Origin: a bacterium
Lineage (GTDB): Bacteria > Chloroflexota > Dormibacteria > UBA8260 > Bog-877
DNA: 33,028 bases
NCBI GenBank assembly: GCA_021817025.1
Contig: JAKAWF010000006.1
Coordinates: 1-33,028, forward strand
Direction of reading: 5' to 3'
The notes below the pieces were generated by a model. It was not told the DNA's origin. It saw only the letters and a program-made list of their open reading frames with translations, and searched no databases. This document shows, one piece after another, positions 24,693-32,168 of the stretch (its first letter is position 1; each line of letters begins with the position of its first letter). Made by a program: the position numbers and the translations under genes.

Positions 24693-25025
24693 TTGGCCTT
24701 AACACTTGATGGGATAGCTGGATCCAGGCTCCGGCGGCAGCGGCTGCTCGACGCCTACTCGCCATCGCTGACCGGGCGCCAGCGCGAGGCGCTGCGGCTC
24801 CATCTGGAGGAGGACTGGTCAGTGACCGAGCTCGCCCAGGCGTGGACGATCTCCCGGGCCGCGGCCCACGACCTGCTCCGCCGTGGTCTGCAGCGGATGG
24901 AGGAGATGGAGAGCCAGATTGGACTCTGCCGTCGGCTCGAGGAGGCCGAGCAGGATCGCCGGGCCCTGGAGTCGAAGGTGGCCCAGCTGGAGCTGCAACT
25001 GCAGCACTTGGGGCAGCGCGGCTGA
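24693..25025 (+). CDS. ylxM: YlxM/p13-family DNA-binding-like protein of the SRP locus
   Basis: A 110-aa protein with a sigma-70 region-4-like helix-turn-helix: LTGRQREALRLHLEEDWSVTELAQ then ISRAAAHDLLRRGLQRMEEME, matching the UPF0122/YlxM family. A coiled-coil tail follows. The family lies immediately before ffh and has been reported to modulate SRP activity. Apparent start TTG 24693, with no proper SD. The stop overlaps the ffh ATG (TGATG). Confidence 0.88.
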   Translation: MALTLDGIAGSRLRRQRLLDAYSPSLTGRQREALRLHLEEDWSVTELAQAWTISRAAAHDLLRRGLQRMEEMESQIGLCRRLEEAEQDRRALESKVAQLELQLQHLGQRG

Positions 25026-26392
25026 TGTTCGACACGCTCACGGACAAGCTCGGAGTCGCCTTCAAGCGCTTCACCGCCAAGGGCCGCCTGACCCCCGCTG
25101 ACGTCGAGCTCGGTCTTCGTGAAGTTCGTCTGGCCCTGCTGGAGGCGGACGTCAACTACAAGGTGGCTCGTGAGTTCGTCGACCGGGTGCGGGCGCGGGC
25201 GGTCGGCTCGGATGTGCTGGAGAGCCTGACCCCGGGTCAGCAGGTGATCAAGATCGTATTCGAGGAGTTGGTGACGTTGCTGGGCGGCGACGACGCGGCG
25301 ATCAGCTACAGCCCCGAGCCGCCCACCACCCTGATGCTGGTCGGACTGCAGGGGTCTGGGAAGACCACGACCGCAGTCAAGCTGGCCCTCCTGGTGCGCC
25401 GGGAGGGGCACCGCCCGATGCTGGTGGCGGCCGATCTGCGGCGGGCTGCGGCGGTCGAGCAGCTCCAGACCCTGGCCGGCGACCAGCAGCTGAGCGTGCT
25501 GGTGGCCGACGACTCCAAGGGGATCGCTAGAGGGGTGAAGCAGGCGGTGGCGGAGGCCAGGCGCCAGGGCGCGGACGTGGTGATCGTGGATACGTCCGGT
25601 CGCCTGCACCTGGATCAACCCCTGATGGAGGAGCTCAAGGCCATCCGATCGGCGACCACCGTCCACCATTCACTGCTGGTGGTGGACGCGATGACCGGCC
25701 AGGAGGCGGTGCGGCTGGCCGGGGCGTTCAAGGATGACGTCGGGATCGACGGCGTGCTCCTCACCAAGCTCGACGGCGACGCGCGAGGTGGGGCGGCCCT
25801 CTCGATGCAGGCGGCGATCGGGCTGCAGGTCTGGTACTGCGGGGTGGGGGAGCGTCCGCGCGACCTGGAGGCCTTCCACCCGGAGCGGATGGCGAGGCGC
25901 ATTCTGGGCATGGGTGATGTCCTAACCCTGATCGAGCGCAGCCAGGACGAGATCAGCCCCGAGGAGGCTCTCTCGGCCCAGGAGCGGATGCGACAGGGTC
26001 GGCTGACCCTGGACGACTTCGTCAGCCAACTGCGTCAGATTCGCAAGCTCGGGCCCCTGGAGTCCGTGCTTGGGATGATGCCCGGGGGACGAGAGCTGAT
26101 CCGTGCTCAGGGCACGGCCCTGCCCGACGAGAGCCAGCTGCGCAAGCTGGAGGCGATCGTGCTGTCCATGACTCCTGAGGAGCGCCGCCGCCCCGAGCTG
26201 GTGGACTCCTCGAGGCGGCGCCGCATCGCCGCCGGCAGCGGCACCAACCCAGTGGATGTGTCGCGTCTGATCAAGAGCTTTGATCGCATGCAGTCGATGA
26301 TGCGGAGTCTGACCGGGGCTGGGGGCAAACGCCGTCTGGCCCAAGAGCTGTTCAAGGGTTCCGGGGGCGGCCTCCCGCTCTTGAAGGGATGA
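25025..26392 (+). CDS. ffh: signal recognition particle protein Ffh
   Basis: The SRP54 homologue, which binds signal sequences of nascent chains and 4.5S RNA. The N domain begins MFDTLTDKLGVAFKRF. The G domain has GLQGSGKTTTAVKLA, DLRRAAAVEQL, DTSGRLHLDQPLMEEL (Ser in place of the usual Ala in DTAGR) and TKLDGDARGGAAL. The M domain (about 325-455) carries the GMMPGG loop and MTPEERRRPELVDSSRRRRIAAGSG, the RNA-binding helix-turn-helix. At 455 aa the length is normal. ATG 25025 shares its A with the ylxM stop. No SRP RNA gene is seen in the window. Confidence 0.97.
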   Translation: MFDTLTDKLGVAFKRFTAKGRLTPADVELGLREVRLALLEADVNYKVAREFVDRVRARAVGSDVLESLTPGQQVIKIVFEELVTLLGGDDAAISYSPEPPTTLMLVGLQGSGKTTTAVKLALLVRREGHRPMLVAADLRRAAAVEQLQTLAGDQQLSVLVADDSKGIARGVKQAVAEARRQGADVVIVDTSGRLHLDQPLMEELKAIRSATTVHHSLLVVDAMTGQEAVRLAGAFKDDVGIDGVLLTKLDGDARGGAALSMQAAIGLQVWYCGVGERPRDLEAFHPERMARRILGMGDVLTLIERSQDEISPEEALSAQERMRQGRLTLDDFVSQLRQIRKLGPLESVLGMMPGGRELIRAQGTALPDESQLRKLEAIVLSMTPEERRRPELVDSSRRRRIAAGSGTNPVDVSRLIKSFDRMQSMMRSLTGAGGKRRLAQELFKGSGGGLPLLKG

Positions 26393-26447
26393 CCAGGATG
26401 AGCGCGGAGGGCAGCTCGGCCGCCCCCGCAGATGAAGGAGATCAACT

Positions 26448-26975
26448 GTGGCAGTGAAAATCAGGCTGAAGCGGATGGGGGCCAAGAAGCGCCCCTTCTA
26501 TCGCGTGGTGGTGGCCGACGCCAGGTCTCCCCGCGACGGGCGCTTCATCGAATCGGTCGGCTACTACGACCCCCTCCCCGATCCGGCCGTGGTCAAGCTG
26601 GACGATGAGCGGATCCGGCACTGGATGGGAACAGGGGCCCGGCCCTCCGACGTAGTCCGGGAGCTCATGGAGCGGCAGGGGCTGCTGCCGGCGTCGCCCC
26701 GCCCGGTGCGGGCCAAGGCGGCAGCCGCGGCCGTCGCTCCTGCGGTGGGGGCCGAGAGCACTGCCAAGGCTGCGGCCGAACCCGAGCCAGCCGTGGCGGA
26801 TGCGCCCGAGGCAGTGGCCGCGGATGCGTCCGAGGCAGCGGCTGAGACCGCGGCGGCGGCCGACGAGGTGGAGCCTGGGGATGCGGCGGTGGCCGCCGGC
26901 GAGCACGACGGCGCCGTCGAAGAGGCTGTGCTCGAAGGCGGCCTACCGTCCGCGGCGGAGTCGGGTGGGGACTGA
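26448..26975 (+). CDS. rpsP: 30S ribosomal protein S16 with long acidic Ala/Glu-rich tail
   Basis: The first ~80 residues are S16 ([48 protein letters not shown]). The following ~90 residues are Ala/Glu/Asp/Val-rich ([20 protein letters not shown] and similar), low-complexity and strongly acidic. S16 is usually 80-90 aa, sometimes longer in Actinobacteria. GTG 26448 is set by the strong SD GAAGGAG 7 nt upstream. The ffh-rpsP gap is 55 nt. Confidence 0.96.
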   Translation: MAVKIRLKRMGAKKRPFYRVVVADARSPRDGRFIESVGYYDPLPDPAVVKLDDERIRHWMGTGARPSDVVRELMERQGLLPASPRPVRAKAAAAAVAPAVGAESTAKAAAEPEPAVADAPEAVAADASEAAAETAAAADEVEPGDAAVAAGEHDGAVEEAVLEGGLPSAAESGGD

Positions 26976-26978
26976 CCG

Positions 26979-27218
26979 ATGCCGGACTATGGGCAGCTGG
27001 TCGGATACATGGTCAGCCAGATTGTCAGCGACCCGGCGGCGGTGGTGGTGGAGGTGGAGCAGGAGGGACACCGCGCGGTCGTCCGGGTGCGCACCGCTCC
27101 CCAGGATCTGGGCAAGGTCATCGGGCGCAACGGCCGCCACATCGACGCGATTCGCATGGTGGTGAGGGCGGCCTCACTCCGCTCCCGGGATTGGGTGCAT
27201 GTGGAGGTGCGCGATTGA
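26979..27218 (+). CDS. khpA: KH-domain RNA-binding protein KhpA (YlqC)
   Basis: A 79-aa single KH domain. It contains LGKVIGRNGRHIDAIR, the GxxG loop with flanking helices, and the closing RDWVHVEV strand. KhpA, with KhpB, binds many RNAs in Gram-positive bacteria and affects cell division and ribosome-related functions. The gene order rpsP-khpA-rimM is standard. It starts 3 nt after the rpsP stop, and its stop overlaps the rimM TTG. Confidence 0.94.
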   Translation: MPDYGQLVGYMVSQIVSDPAAVVVEVEQEGHRAVVRVRTAPQDLGKVIGRNGRHIDAIRMVVRAASLRSRDWVHVEVRD

Positions 27219-27730
27219 TCGCTGGCCCGGAGTGGGTGCGGGCGGCCCGGGTGGTCAAGCCGCACGGGGTCGATGGTGAGGTGTGCCTGGAAATGCTGGG
27301 TGGTGGCCCCCGGCGGCTGACCCCGGGCAGCGAGGTGCGATCGCCCCGGGGGGTCCTGCATGTCGACGGCATCCGAGAGTCAGGCAAGTTTGTCCTCGGG
27401 CGCCTGTCGGGGATATCCGACCGCGACGCGGCGGCCAGTCTCTGTGGCGGCTATCTGGAGGTGGCGGGAGACCAGTTGCGGCCGCTGCCGGACGGCGAGT
27501 ACTTCCACTTTCAGCTGATCGGGCTGGAGGTCAGAGACCAGAGCGGTCGCGTCCAGGGCGAGCTGATCGAGGTGGAGAGCTATCCCGCCAACGACGTCTA
27601 CGTGGTGCGCACCGGGCGGGGCGAGCTGAGGATCCCGGCGGTGCGGCACGCGGTCACGGGCATCGATCTGGAGGGGCGGGCCATGACCGTTGCCAGCGCC
27701 TTTCTGGAGGACCCTGTCGATGCGCTTTGA
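27215..27730 (+). CDS. rimM: ribosome maturation factor RimM
   Basis: Helps 30S head assembly around S19. The N-terminal domain has VRAARVVKPHGVDGEVCLE and the C-terminal PRC-barrel domain starts near GEYFHFQLIGLEVRD and ends with RGELRIPAVRHAVTGIDLEGRAMTV. About 171 aa, normal. TTG 27215 is inferred from the TTGA overlap with khpA; GTG 27236 would cut into the conserved start. It overlaps trmD by 11 nt. Confidence 0.92.
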   Translation: MIAGPEWVRAARVVKPHGVDGEVCLEMLGGGPRRLTPGSEVRSPRGVLHVDGIRESGKFVLGRLSGISDRDAAASLCGGYLEVAGDQLRPLPDGEYFHFQLIGLEVRDQSGRVQGELIEVESYPANDVYVVRTGRGELRIPAVRHAVTGIDLEGRAMTVASAFLEDPVDAL

Positions 27731-28490
27731 CGTGGTCACCCTCTTCCCCCAGATTTTCCCCGGGCCGCTCGCAATCGGCGTGGTGGGTCGGGCGCTGGAG
27801 GCCGGCTCAATTCAGATCGAGACCCACGACCTCCGCCAGTGGGGGCTCGGGGCGCACCGCCAGGTCGACGACATCCCGTTCGGGGGAGGGCCCGGCATGG
27901 TGCTGCGGCCCGAGCCGCTGTTCGCGGCGGTGCGGGCGGTGGAAGGGATCCCGGGGCTGGAGCCACCGCACACGATCCTGCTCTCGGCCCACGGACGCCG
28001 GCTGGCCCAGGGGGTGATTGAGGAACTCAGCAGCCTTCCCAGGCTCCTGCTGGTCTGCGGCCGCTATGAGGGCGTTGACGAGCGGGTCCGTCTGGGCCTG
28101 GGTCTGGACGAGATCTCGGTGGGCGACTTCGTGGTCAGCGGAGGTGAGCTGCCGGCGATGGTGCTGATGGAGGCTGTCGCCAGGCGCCTGCCCGGCACTC
28201 TGGGAGATCCCGCCTCGGCCGTGGACGAGAGCTTCGCCGAGGGCCTGCCGGAGTATCCCCATTACACTCGACCCGCCGTCTTCGAGGGCTTGCAGGTGCC
28301 GGCGGTGCTGCGCAGCGGCGATCATGCGAAGATCGCCGCCTGGCGCAGCGAGGCAGCCCTGGAGCGCGCCCGGCGGTTGCGGCCTGACCTCTTGACAGGG
28401 GATGGCCCGGGCGAGGGGGTGATATCAGTCGATCTTGAGCGAGAACCGGGAGCGGCCAGGGCCGGAGCCGGGACGGGAGGAATGCCATGA
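27720..28490 (+). CDS. trmD: tRNA (guanine(37)-N1)-methyltransferase TrmD
   Basis: Methylates G37 next to the anticodon, preventing frameshifts. A SPOUT-fold enzyme with deep-knot motifs: [45 protein letters not shown] and [24 protein letters not shown]. The C-terminal helical domain includes [12 protein letters not shown] and [10 protein letters not shown]. At 256 aa it carries a short Gly/Ala-rich end. The stop overlaps the rplS start (ATGA). Confidence 0.97.
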   Translation: MRFDVVTLFPQIFPGPLAIGVVGRALEAGSIQIETHDLRQWGLGAHRQVDDIPFGGGPGMVLRPEPLFAAVRAVEGIPGLEPPHTILLSAHGRRLAQGVIEELSSLPRLLLVCGRYEGVDERVRLGLGLDEISVGDFVVSGGELPAMVLMEAVARRLPGTLGDPASAVDESFAEGLPEYPHYTRPAVFEGLQVPAVLRSGDHAKIAAWRSEAALERARRLRPDLLTGDGPGEGVISVDLEREPGAARAGAGTGGMP

Positions 28491-28942
28491 ACGTCATCGA
28501 TCTCCTTGAGGAGGAGCAACTCAGGGACGACGTCCCGGAACTTCGCCCCGGGGACACGGTCAAAGTCCACGCCAAGGTGGTGGAGGGCACCCGCGAACGC
28601 ATCCAGGTGTTCGAGGGAGTGGTGATCGGGCTCCACAGCGGCGGCGTCCGCCGCTCGGTCACCGTGCGCCGCACCGCGCATGGGGTTGGGGTCGAGCGCA
28701 CCTTTCTCGTGCACTCGCCGCGGCTGGCCATGATTGAGGTGGTCCGCCACGGTAAGGTGCGCCGGGCCAAGCTCTACTACCTGCGCGGCAGGGTCGGCAA
28801 GCGGGCCAAGATCAGGGAGCGGCGCGAGGTCACCGTCAAGGCGCCAGTCCCAGCTCAGGTCGCCCAGGTGGTGGAGGCCCCGGTGGAGGTGGCGACCGTC
28901 CCCAAGAAGCGATCCCTGCGACCGCACCGGAAGGCGGAGTGA
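28487..28942 (+). CDS. rplS: 50S ribosomal protein L19
   Basis: L19 lies at the 30S-50S interface. It shows [50 protein letters not shown] and the closing [21 protein letters not shown]. The core ends near residue 115. A further ~35 residues (Val/Pro/Ala then a basic [10 protein letters not shown] end) extend it to 151 aa. Start ATG 28487 in the trmD overlap. Last gene of the ribosomal/SRP run before the mobile element. Confidence 0.97.
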   Translation: MNVIDLLEEEQLRDDVPELRPGDTVKVHAKVVEGTRERIQVFEGVVIGLHSGGVRRSVTVRRTAHGVGVERTFLVHSPRLAMIEVVRHGKVRRAKLYYLRGRVGKRAKIRERREVTVKAPVPAQVAQVVEAPVEVATVPKKRSLRPHRKAE

Positions 28943-28958
28943 GGCAGGGGAAGTCCGG

Positions 28959-28975
28959 CTGGCGCACCGTGCCAG
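28959..28975 (+). terminator. candidate hairpin after rplS
   Basis: CTGGC/GCCAG with a 7-nt loop, 16 nt after the stop. No T-run. It overlaps the segment that would serve as guide if the adjacent region encodes an omega-RNA. Confidence 0.25.
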
Positions 28976-29000
28976 GCCATAAACTTGAGTCGTCAACCAC

Positions 29001-29020
29001 CCCGTCCTGACGGACGGGGC
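29001..29020 (+). repeat. left-end hairpin of the IscB element
   Basis: A perfect 8-bp stem CCCCGTCC/GGACGGGG with loop TGAC (29009-29012), followed by CTTGTG. A second hairpin, GCGGC-TCT-GCCGC, follows at 29029-29041. Confidence 0.8.
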
Positions 29021-29380
29021 TTGTGAGGCGGCTCTGCCGCTGACCAGGCTCCATCCAGCAGGGAAACGGTTGACCAGACCAAGGCATCAAGAAGGGAGTT
29101 GACCAAGGTGTCTACGTTGCACGTTAGCGAGAAATTCCACCGAGCCGCGCTTCCTCAACGGCTTGCTCCGGAACTCGCGCCAGCAGACAACCCCAGGGGT
29201 GGGGATGAAACCGGGCGCGAGCGCGGGGGCATCGTCCCCGCAACTGGCGTGCAACTTCGTCAAGGGGAGATCGGGGTCGGGCTCAACCACCCGCCCCGGC
29301 GTCACTCTGCGGAGCCGGGCCAGTCCGGCGAAGCCGAGGCTCGGGGCCCTGCGGTCCCACCCACCACGGCGGCCAGGGGG
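29001..29380 (+). ncRNA. candidate omega-RNA of the IscB element
   Basis: The 380 nt between the left end and the iscB start hold no conserved protein but many short hairpins. These include AGCCG/CGGCT (29143-29163), GCGGGG/CCCCGC (29223-29241), CGGGG/CCCCG (29272-29298), GCCGG/CCGGC (29314-29329) and CCGA/TCGG (29334-29344). In known IscB systems the guide RNA scaffold is encoded exactly here, with the guide taken from the DNA just outside the left end. A frame in phase with iscB is open through it from 29099 but is not protein-like. Assignment rests on position and structure, without a covariance search. Confidence 0.55.
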
Positions 29381-29383
29381 TTC

Positions 29384-29962
29384 GTGCTCGACCGGCACGG
29401 CCGCCCGCTCATGCCCTGCCATCCGGCCCGGGCGCGCAGACTGTTGGCCATCGGTCGGGCGGCGGTGGCCCATCCCACGCCGTTCGTCATCCGGCGCAAG
29501 GACCGGACCGCGGCAAGTTCCGAGGTCGCAGGCGTCGAGGTCGGCATCGACCCAGGCGGCAGGGCCACCGGCATCTCGGTGTTCCAGACCACGCTCCCCG
29601 GACGGGTGGGGCTGGTCTCGATCGAGGTCCAACATCGGGGACAAGCTATCCAAGAGAAGATCGTCCAGTGGGCGCCGGTCGTCGCCATTCACCAGGAGCT
29701 GGGCAGCTTCGACCTGCAGAAGATGCAGAACCCGGAGATCTCCGGCGTCGAGCACCAGCACGGCACGCTCGCCGGGTTCGAGACCCGCGAGTACCTGCTC
29801 GCCAAGTTCGACCGGACCTGTGGAAGTTTCAACGTCCGCACCAAGGATGGTTGTGCCCAGGGGATCTCTCACAGGTACTGCACCATCCTCCAGCGAGCCG
29901 ACGGCTGGGGATGGTCGCAGCAAAGCGAAGGAGTGGCGAATGCGGTCCAACAGCCAGCCTAA
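29384..29962 (+). CDS. miniature IscB-like protein lacking bridge helix, HNH and RuvC-III
   Basis: A 192-aa relative of the RNA-guided nuclease IscB (usually ~400-500 aa). Residues 1-30 form the PLMP domain (VLDRHGRPLMPCHPARARRL). RuvC-I is VGIDPGGRATG with Asp56, and HRGQAI follows. At about residue 93 the sequence jumps (EKI to VQWAPV) past the Arg-rich bridge helix. RuvC-II is HQELGSFDLQKMQNPEISGV with Glu105, then REYLLAKFDRTC. At Cys146 it jumps again to GSFNVRTKDGCAQGISHRYC and LQRADGWGW, the C-terminal end of IscB. HNH and RuvC-III (with its catalytic residue) are absent, so it should be nuclease-dead. Both junctions keep the frame. GTG 29384 has CAGGGGG upstream; a TTG at 29099 is in frame but lies in the RNA region. 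It differs from IsrB, which lacks only HNH. Confidence 0.85.
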   Translation: MLDRHGRPLMPCHPARARRLLAIGRAAVAHPTPFVIRRKDRTAASSEVAGVEVGIDPGGRATGISVFQTTLPGRVGLVSIEVQHRGQAIQEKIVQWAPVVAIHQELGSFDLQKMQNPEISGVEHQHGTLAGFETREYLLAKFDRTCGSFNVRTKDGCAQGISHRYCTILQRADGWGWSQQSEGVANAVQQPA

Positions 29963-29986
29963 CCGCAGCAGCCGGGCGCTCCCCCT

Positions 29987-30006
29987 CCCCGCCCTTGCGG
30001 ACGGGG
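29987..30006 (+). repeat. right-end hairpin of the IscB element
   Basis: CCCCGCCC/GGACGGGG, an 8-bp stem with one C-A mismatch and loop TTGC (29995-29998), followed by CTTCTG. It matches the left-end hairpin and ends 22 nt before the next gene. Confidence 0.8.
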
Positions 30007-30028
30007 CTTCTGTCGCTGGGGCACTCGG

Positions 30029-31180
30029 GTGATCGAACCATCCACGCCTAAGATCGACCGGGTACTGGTGGTTTCGCGTCCTGCCGCCCGCTCCGAGGCG
30101 ATGCAGCGGGCGCTGGACAAGCGGGGCCTGGCCGTGGCGCCCTTCGAGTCCAGCGCGGCTGCCGCCGCCGCTCTCGACGGGACCCCGGTGGAGGCCGTCC
30201 TGATCGACGTGGTCGGCGAGGATGCCGACCTGGTGCCCCTGATTCGCCAGATCCGTAGCAGCATCCTCCACGCCGCCATTCCGGTGGTGCTGGCGGTCGC
30301 GGATCCCGATTCCCCACTGGTTGCGGCGGCGCTGGATGCCGGCGCCAGCGAACGGGTGCTAAGGAGCAGCCCGGCGCAGGCGCTGGCCGACATCCTGCAA
30401 TCCCGGATCCAGGCTGCGGCCTCCCCACTGCGGCCGAGCAAGGGCGGCGGCGAGCTCTGGGTCGTCTGCGGGCCCCGTGGGGGGGTGGGCCGGACCATGA
30501 TCGCGTCCAACCTGGCGGTTCTGGCGGCGGACAGCTCCCGGGTCGCGCTGGTGGACAACGTGCCTCGCTTCGGCAGCGCGCTGGTCGCCTTCAACCTCCC
30601 CCCCCAGACCCCCACCTGGGTTGAGCTCACCACGGTTGGTCCTGACGAGGAGATATTCGACCGCTTGCCGCGGCACCCCAGTGGTGTTTCCGTGCTGCCG
30701 GCGCCTTCCCGGCCCGAGCTCGCGGATTCCGTCGCCCCGGCGGCCGTGGGGGCCATGATCATGCGCCTCACCCATGCGGCGGAGCTGGTGGTCGTTGACC
30801 AGGGGGGCCGCCTCGACAACGGCGGGATCGACATGCTGGAGAGCTCCGATCACATGGTGGTGGTGGGGACTCCCGACAACCCGGGCGTCTACGCGCTGCT
30901 GGCCTGGCTGCGGATCTGCGACCAATTGAGGATTCCCCGCAAGCGCATCTCAGTCCTCCTCAACTGTGTGCTTCCCTACCACCAAGTTGACGCCGACCGG
31001 GCGGCCAAGGTATTGGAGCAGCCGGTGCTCACGGTGCCCCACGCCGGCCTGGACGGGGTGAGGTCCCTCAGCGGTGGCGAGCCGCTGGCGTGGCGCCATC
31101 CCGGCCACCGCTGGGTGAAGTCGCTGCGAGGGACCTTCGAGCAGATCTCGCCGCTCGCGGCAGCCAAGCTCAAGCACTGA
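30029..31180 (+). CDS. CpaE/TadZ-like ATPase with atypical receiver domain
   Basis: A 383-aa protein. Residues 1-125 resemble a response-regulator receiver (RVLVVSRPAARSE ... AVLIDVVGEDAD ... GASERVL), but the acidic pair after strand 1 is missing. Residues 135-380 are a MinD/ParA-type domain with WVVCGPRGGVGRTMIASNLAVLAA. The deviant Walker A KGGxGKT appears as RGGVGRT, both Lys replaced by Arg. The strand ELVVVDQGG is the Walker B equivalent, and LLNCVLPYHQVD follows. CpaE/TadZ proteins localise type IV (Tad) pilus assembly; no tad genes are visible here, so its partner is unknown. GTG 30029 has only a weak SD (GGGG) and lies 22 nt from the IscB right-end hairpin. Confidence 0.8.
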   Translation: MIEPSTPKIDRVLVVSRPAARSEAMQRALDKRGLAVAPFESSAAAAAALDGTPVEAVLIDVVGEDADLVPLIRQIRSSILHAAIPVVLAVADPDSPLVAAALDAGASERVLRSSPAQALADILQSRIQAAASPLRPSKGGGELWVVCGPRGGVGRTMIASNLAVLAADSSRVALVDNVPRFGSALVAFNLPPQTPTWVELTTVGPDEEIFDRLPRHPSGVSVLPAPSRPELADSVAPAAVGAMIMRLTHAAELVVVDQGGRLDNGGIDMLESSDHMVVVGTPDNPGVYALLAWLRICDQLRIPRKRISVLLNCVLPYHQVDADRAAKVLEQPVLTVPHAGLDGVRSLSGGEPLAWRHPGHRWVKSLRGTFEQISPLAAAKLKH

Positions 31181-31183
31181 GGG

Positions 31184-31207
31184 GGACTGTCCCAGCGGGG
31201 ACAGTTC
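31184..31207. terminator. terminator hairpin between convergent genes
   Basis: ACTGTCCC (31186-31193), loop AGCG, GGGACAGT (31198-31205), extendable by two more pairs including a G-T. It lies just after the CpaE-like stop and before the 3' end of the minus-strand reductase, so it could serve both. No U-run on either side. Confidence 0.5.
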
Positions 31208-31231
31208 AGCCCGTGGACTGGCGGCGGCCGC

Positions 31232-32011
31232 TCATTCCACCCCGGTTGGGGCCTTGCCCTCGGGCCAGTACTGCTCCTCCAGGATCTCGCCGTCGGCGAG
31301 GCCGCGGCGTCGCATCACCGCCCTGGCGGTGGAGATCATGCCCGGGTGGCCGCAGAGATAGACCAGGCCCTGATCGGGCGCGATGCCGAACCGGTCCGCG
31401 TACTTTCTGAGCACGTCCTCGGCCCGCCCCCTCTCCCCCTGCCATTCCGGCTCGTCCCAGGGTCGGCTGATGGTGGGTACGTACTGAAAGCCTGGCAACC
31501 GAGATTCGAGATCCACCATCTCCTGCCGGTATCCGAGTTCGTGGGAGCGGCTCGCTCCCTGCAACAGCAGGATCCTGGGAGGTGGGGGCGCGCCGTGCGG
31601 GCGGAGCGCGAGCTGGCGCAGGGCGCTGGCGAAGGGTGCGACGCCGGTGACGGTGGCCAAGAACAGGTGGACTCGATCAGGCTCCAGCCCGTGGCGGAGG
31701 AACAGGCCCTTGGGGCGCTTTCGCATCAGCACCCGATCGCCACCATCCAGCCGCTGCAGGTGGGGCGTCAGAGCCCCGCCGGGGATCATCTCGATGAAGA
31801 ACTCGAGCTCGCCCTCCTCGGGCGCGGAGACGATCGAGTACGGCCGCTCCAGAACCTTGCCGCCGAGGTCGACGCCCAGGGTGGCGTACTGGCCGGGTCG
31901 GAAGACGAACGGAGTCTCGGGCCGAACCCTGATCGCCCACAGTTCGGCGGAGAAGTCGCGTCGCTCGGTGATCACACCGGAGTCGTACTTGTCGGAAACC
32001 TGGCTCGGCAA
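31232..32011 (-). CDS. fpr: ferredoxin--NADP(+) reductase
   Basis: A 259-aa FAD-dependent reductase of the FNR superfamily that moves electrons between NADPH and ferredoxin or flavodoxin. The FAD-binding barrel has RPGQYATLG and RPYSIVSAP. The NADP domain has TGVAPFASALRQL, ILLLQGASRSHELGY and VYLCGHPGM, and the C-terminus EEQYWP stacks near the flavin. The start is TTG 32011 (minus strand); GGAGG stands 12 nt upstream, rather far. It diverges from topA across a 157-nt gap. A -10-like TACACT lies on the minus strand at 32055-32050. Confidence 0.9.
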   Translation of the reverse strand: MPSQVSDKYDSGVITERRDFSAELWAIRVRPETPFVFRPGQYATLGVDLGGKVLERPYSIVSAPEEGELEFFIEMIPGGALTPHLQRLDGGDRVLMRKRPKGLFLRHGLEPDRVHLFLATVTGVAPFASALRQLALRPHGAPPPPRILLLQGASRSHELGYRQEMVDLESRLPGFQYVPTISRPWDEPEWQGERGRAEDVLRKYADRFGIAPDQGLVYLCGHPGMISTARAVMRRRGLADGEILEEQYWPEGKAPTGVE

Positions 32012-32116
32012 TGGTTGTGCGTGCCTCCACGGAAGTGCTGGACAGGGCCAGTGTAGCCAGGCCCTGACGGGTGCCGCGCCCAGATTGAGATTGGAGAGGT
32101 GCGGGAAGGCTGTTGG

Positions 32117-32122
32117 TAGAAT
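32117..32122 (+). promoter_or_regulatory. candidate topA promoter (extended -10)
   Basis: TAGAAT preceded by TGG (an extended -10 TGn arrangement), 46 nt before the topA ATG. TTGGAG at 32091-32096 is a poor -35 with a 20-nt spacer. Confidence 0.45.
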
Positions 32123-32168
32123 CGCCAGGCTTCACTGCCATCGACCTCAAGGAGCGCTTTCCAAACCG

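Larger units (their letters stand above)
28991..30012 (+). mobile_element. IscB-type insertion (IS200/IS605 superfamily), non-autonomous
   Basis: A ~1 kb unit between rplS and a CpaE-like gene. It is framed by two near-identical hairpins: CCCCGTCC-TGAC-GGACGGGG followed by CTTGTG on the left, and CCCCGCCC-TTGC-GGACGGGG followed by CTTCTG on the right. Subterminal hairpins of this kind are the ends recognised by Y1 TnpA transposases in the IS200/IS605 group. Inside are a structured omega-RNA-like region and a shortened iscB. No tnpA is present, so mobility would need a transposase in trans. Exact borders are not resolved, since this family makes no target duplication. Confidence 0.65.

Noticed and set aside
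28947..28961. 15-nt match GGGGAAGTCCGGCTG also present at 13573-13587, near the possible guide region
   Set aside because: A 15-mer match is expected by chance in GC-rich DNA of this size, and it lies too far from the element's left end to be a clear guide.
29384..29962. Interpretation as IsrB
   Set aside because: IsrB lacks only the HNH domain; here the bridge helix and RuvC-III are also missing.
29163..30032. 289-codon plus-strand frame overlapping the IscB gene
   Set aside because: Ser/Arg/Pro-rich out-of-frame translation; the IscB frame carries the conserved motifs.
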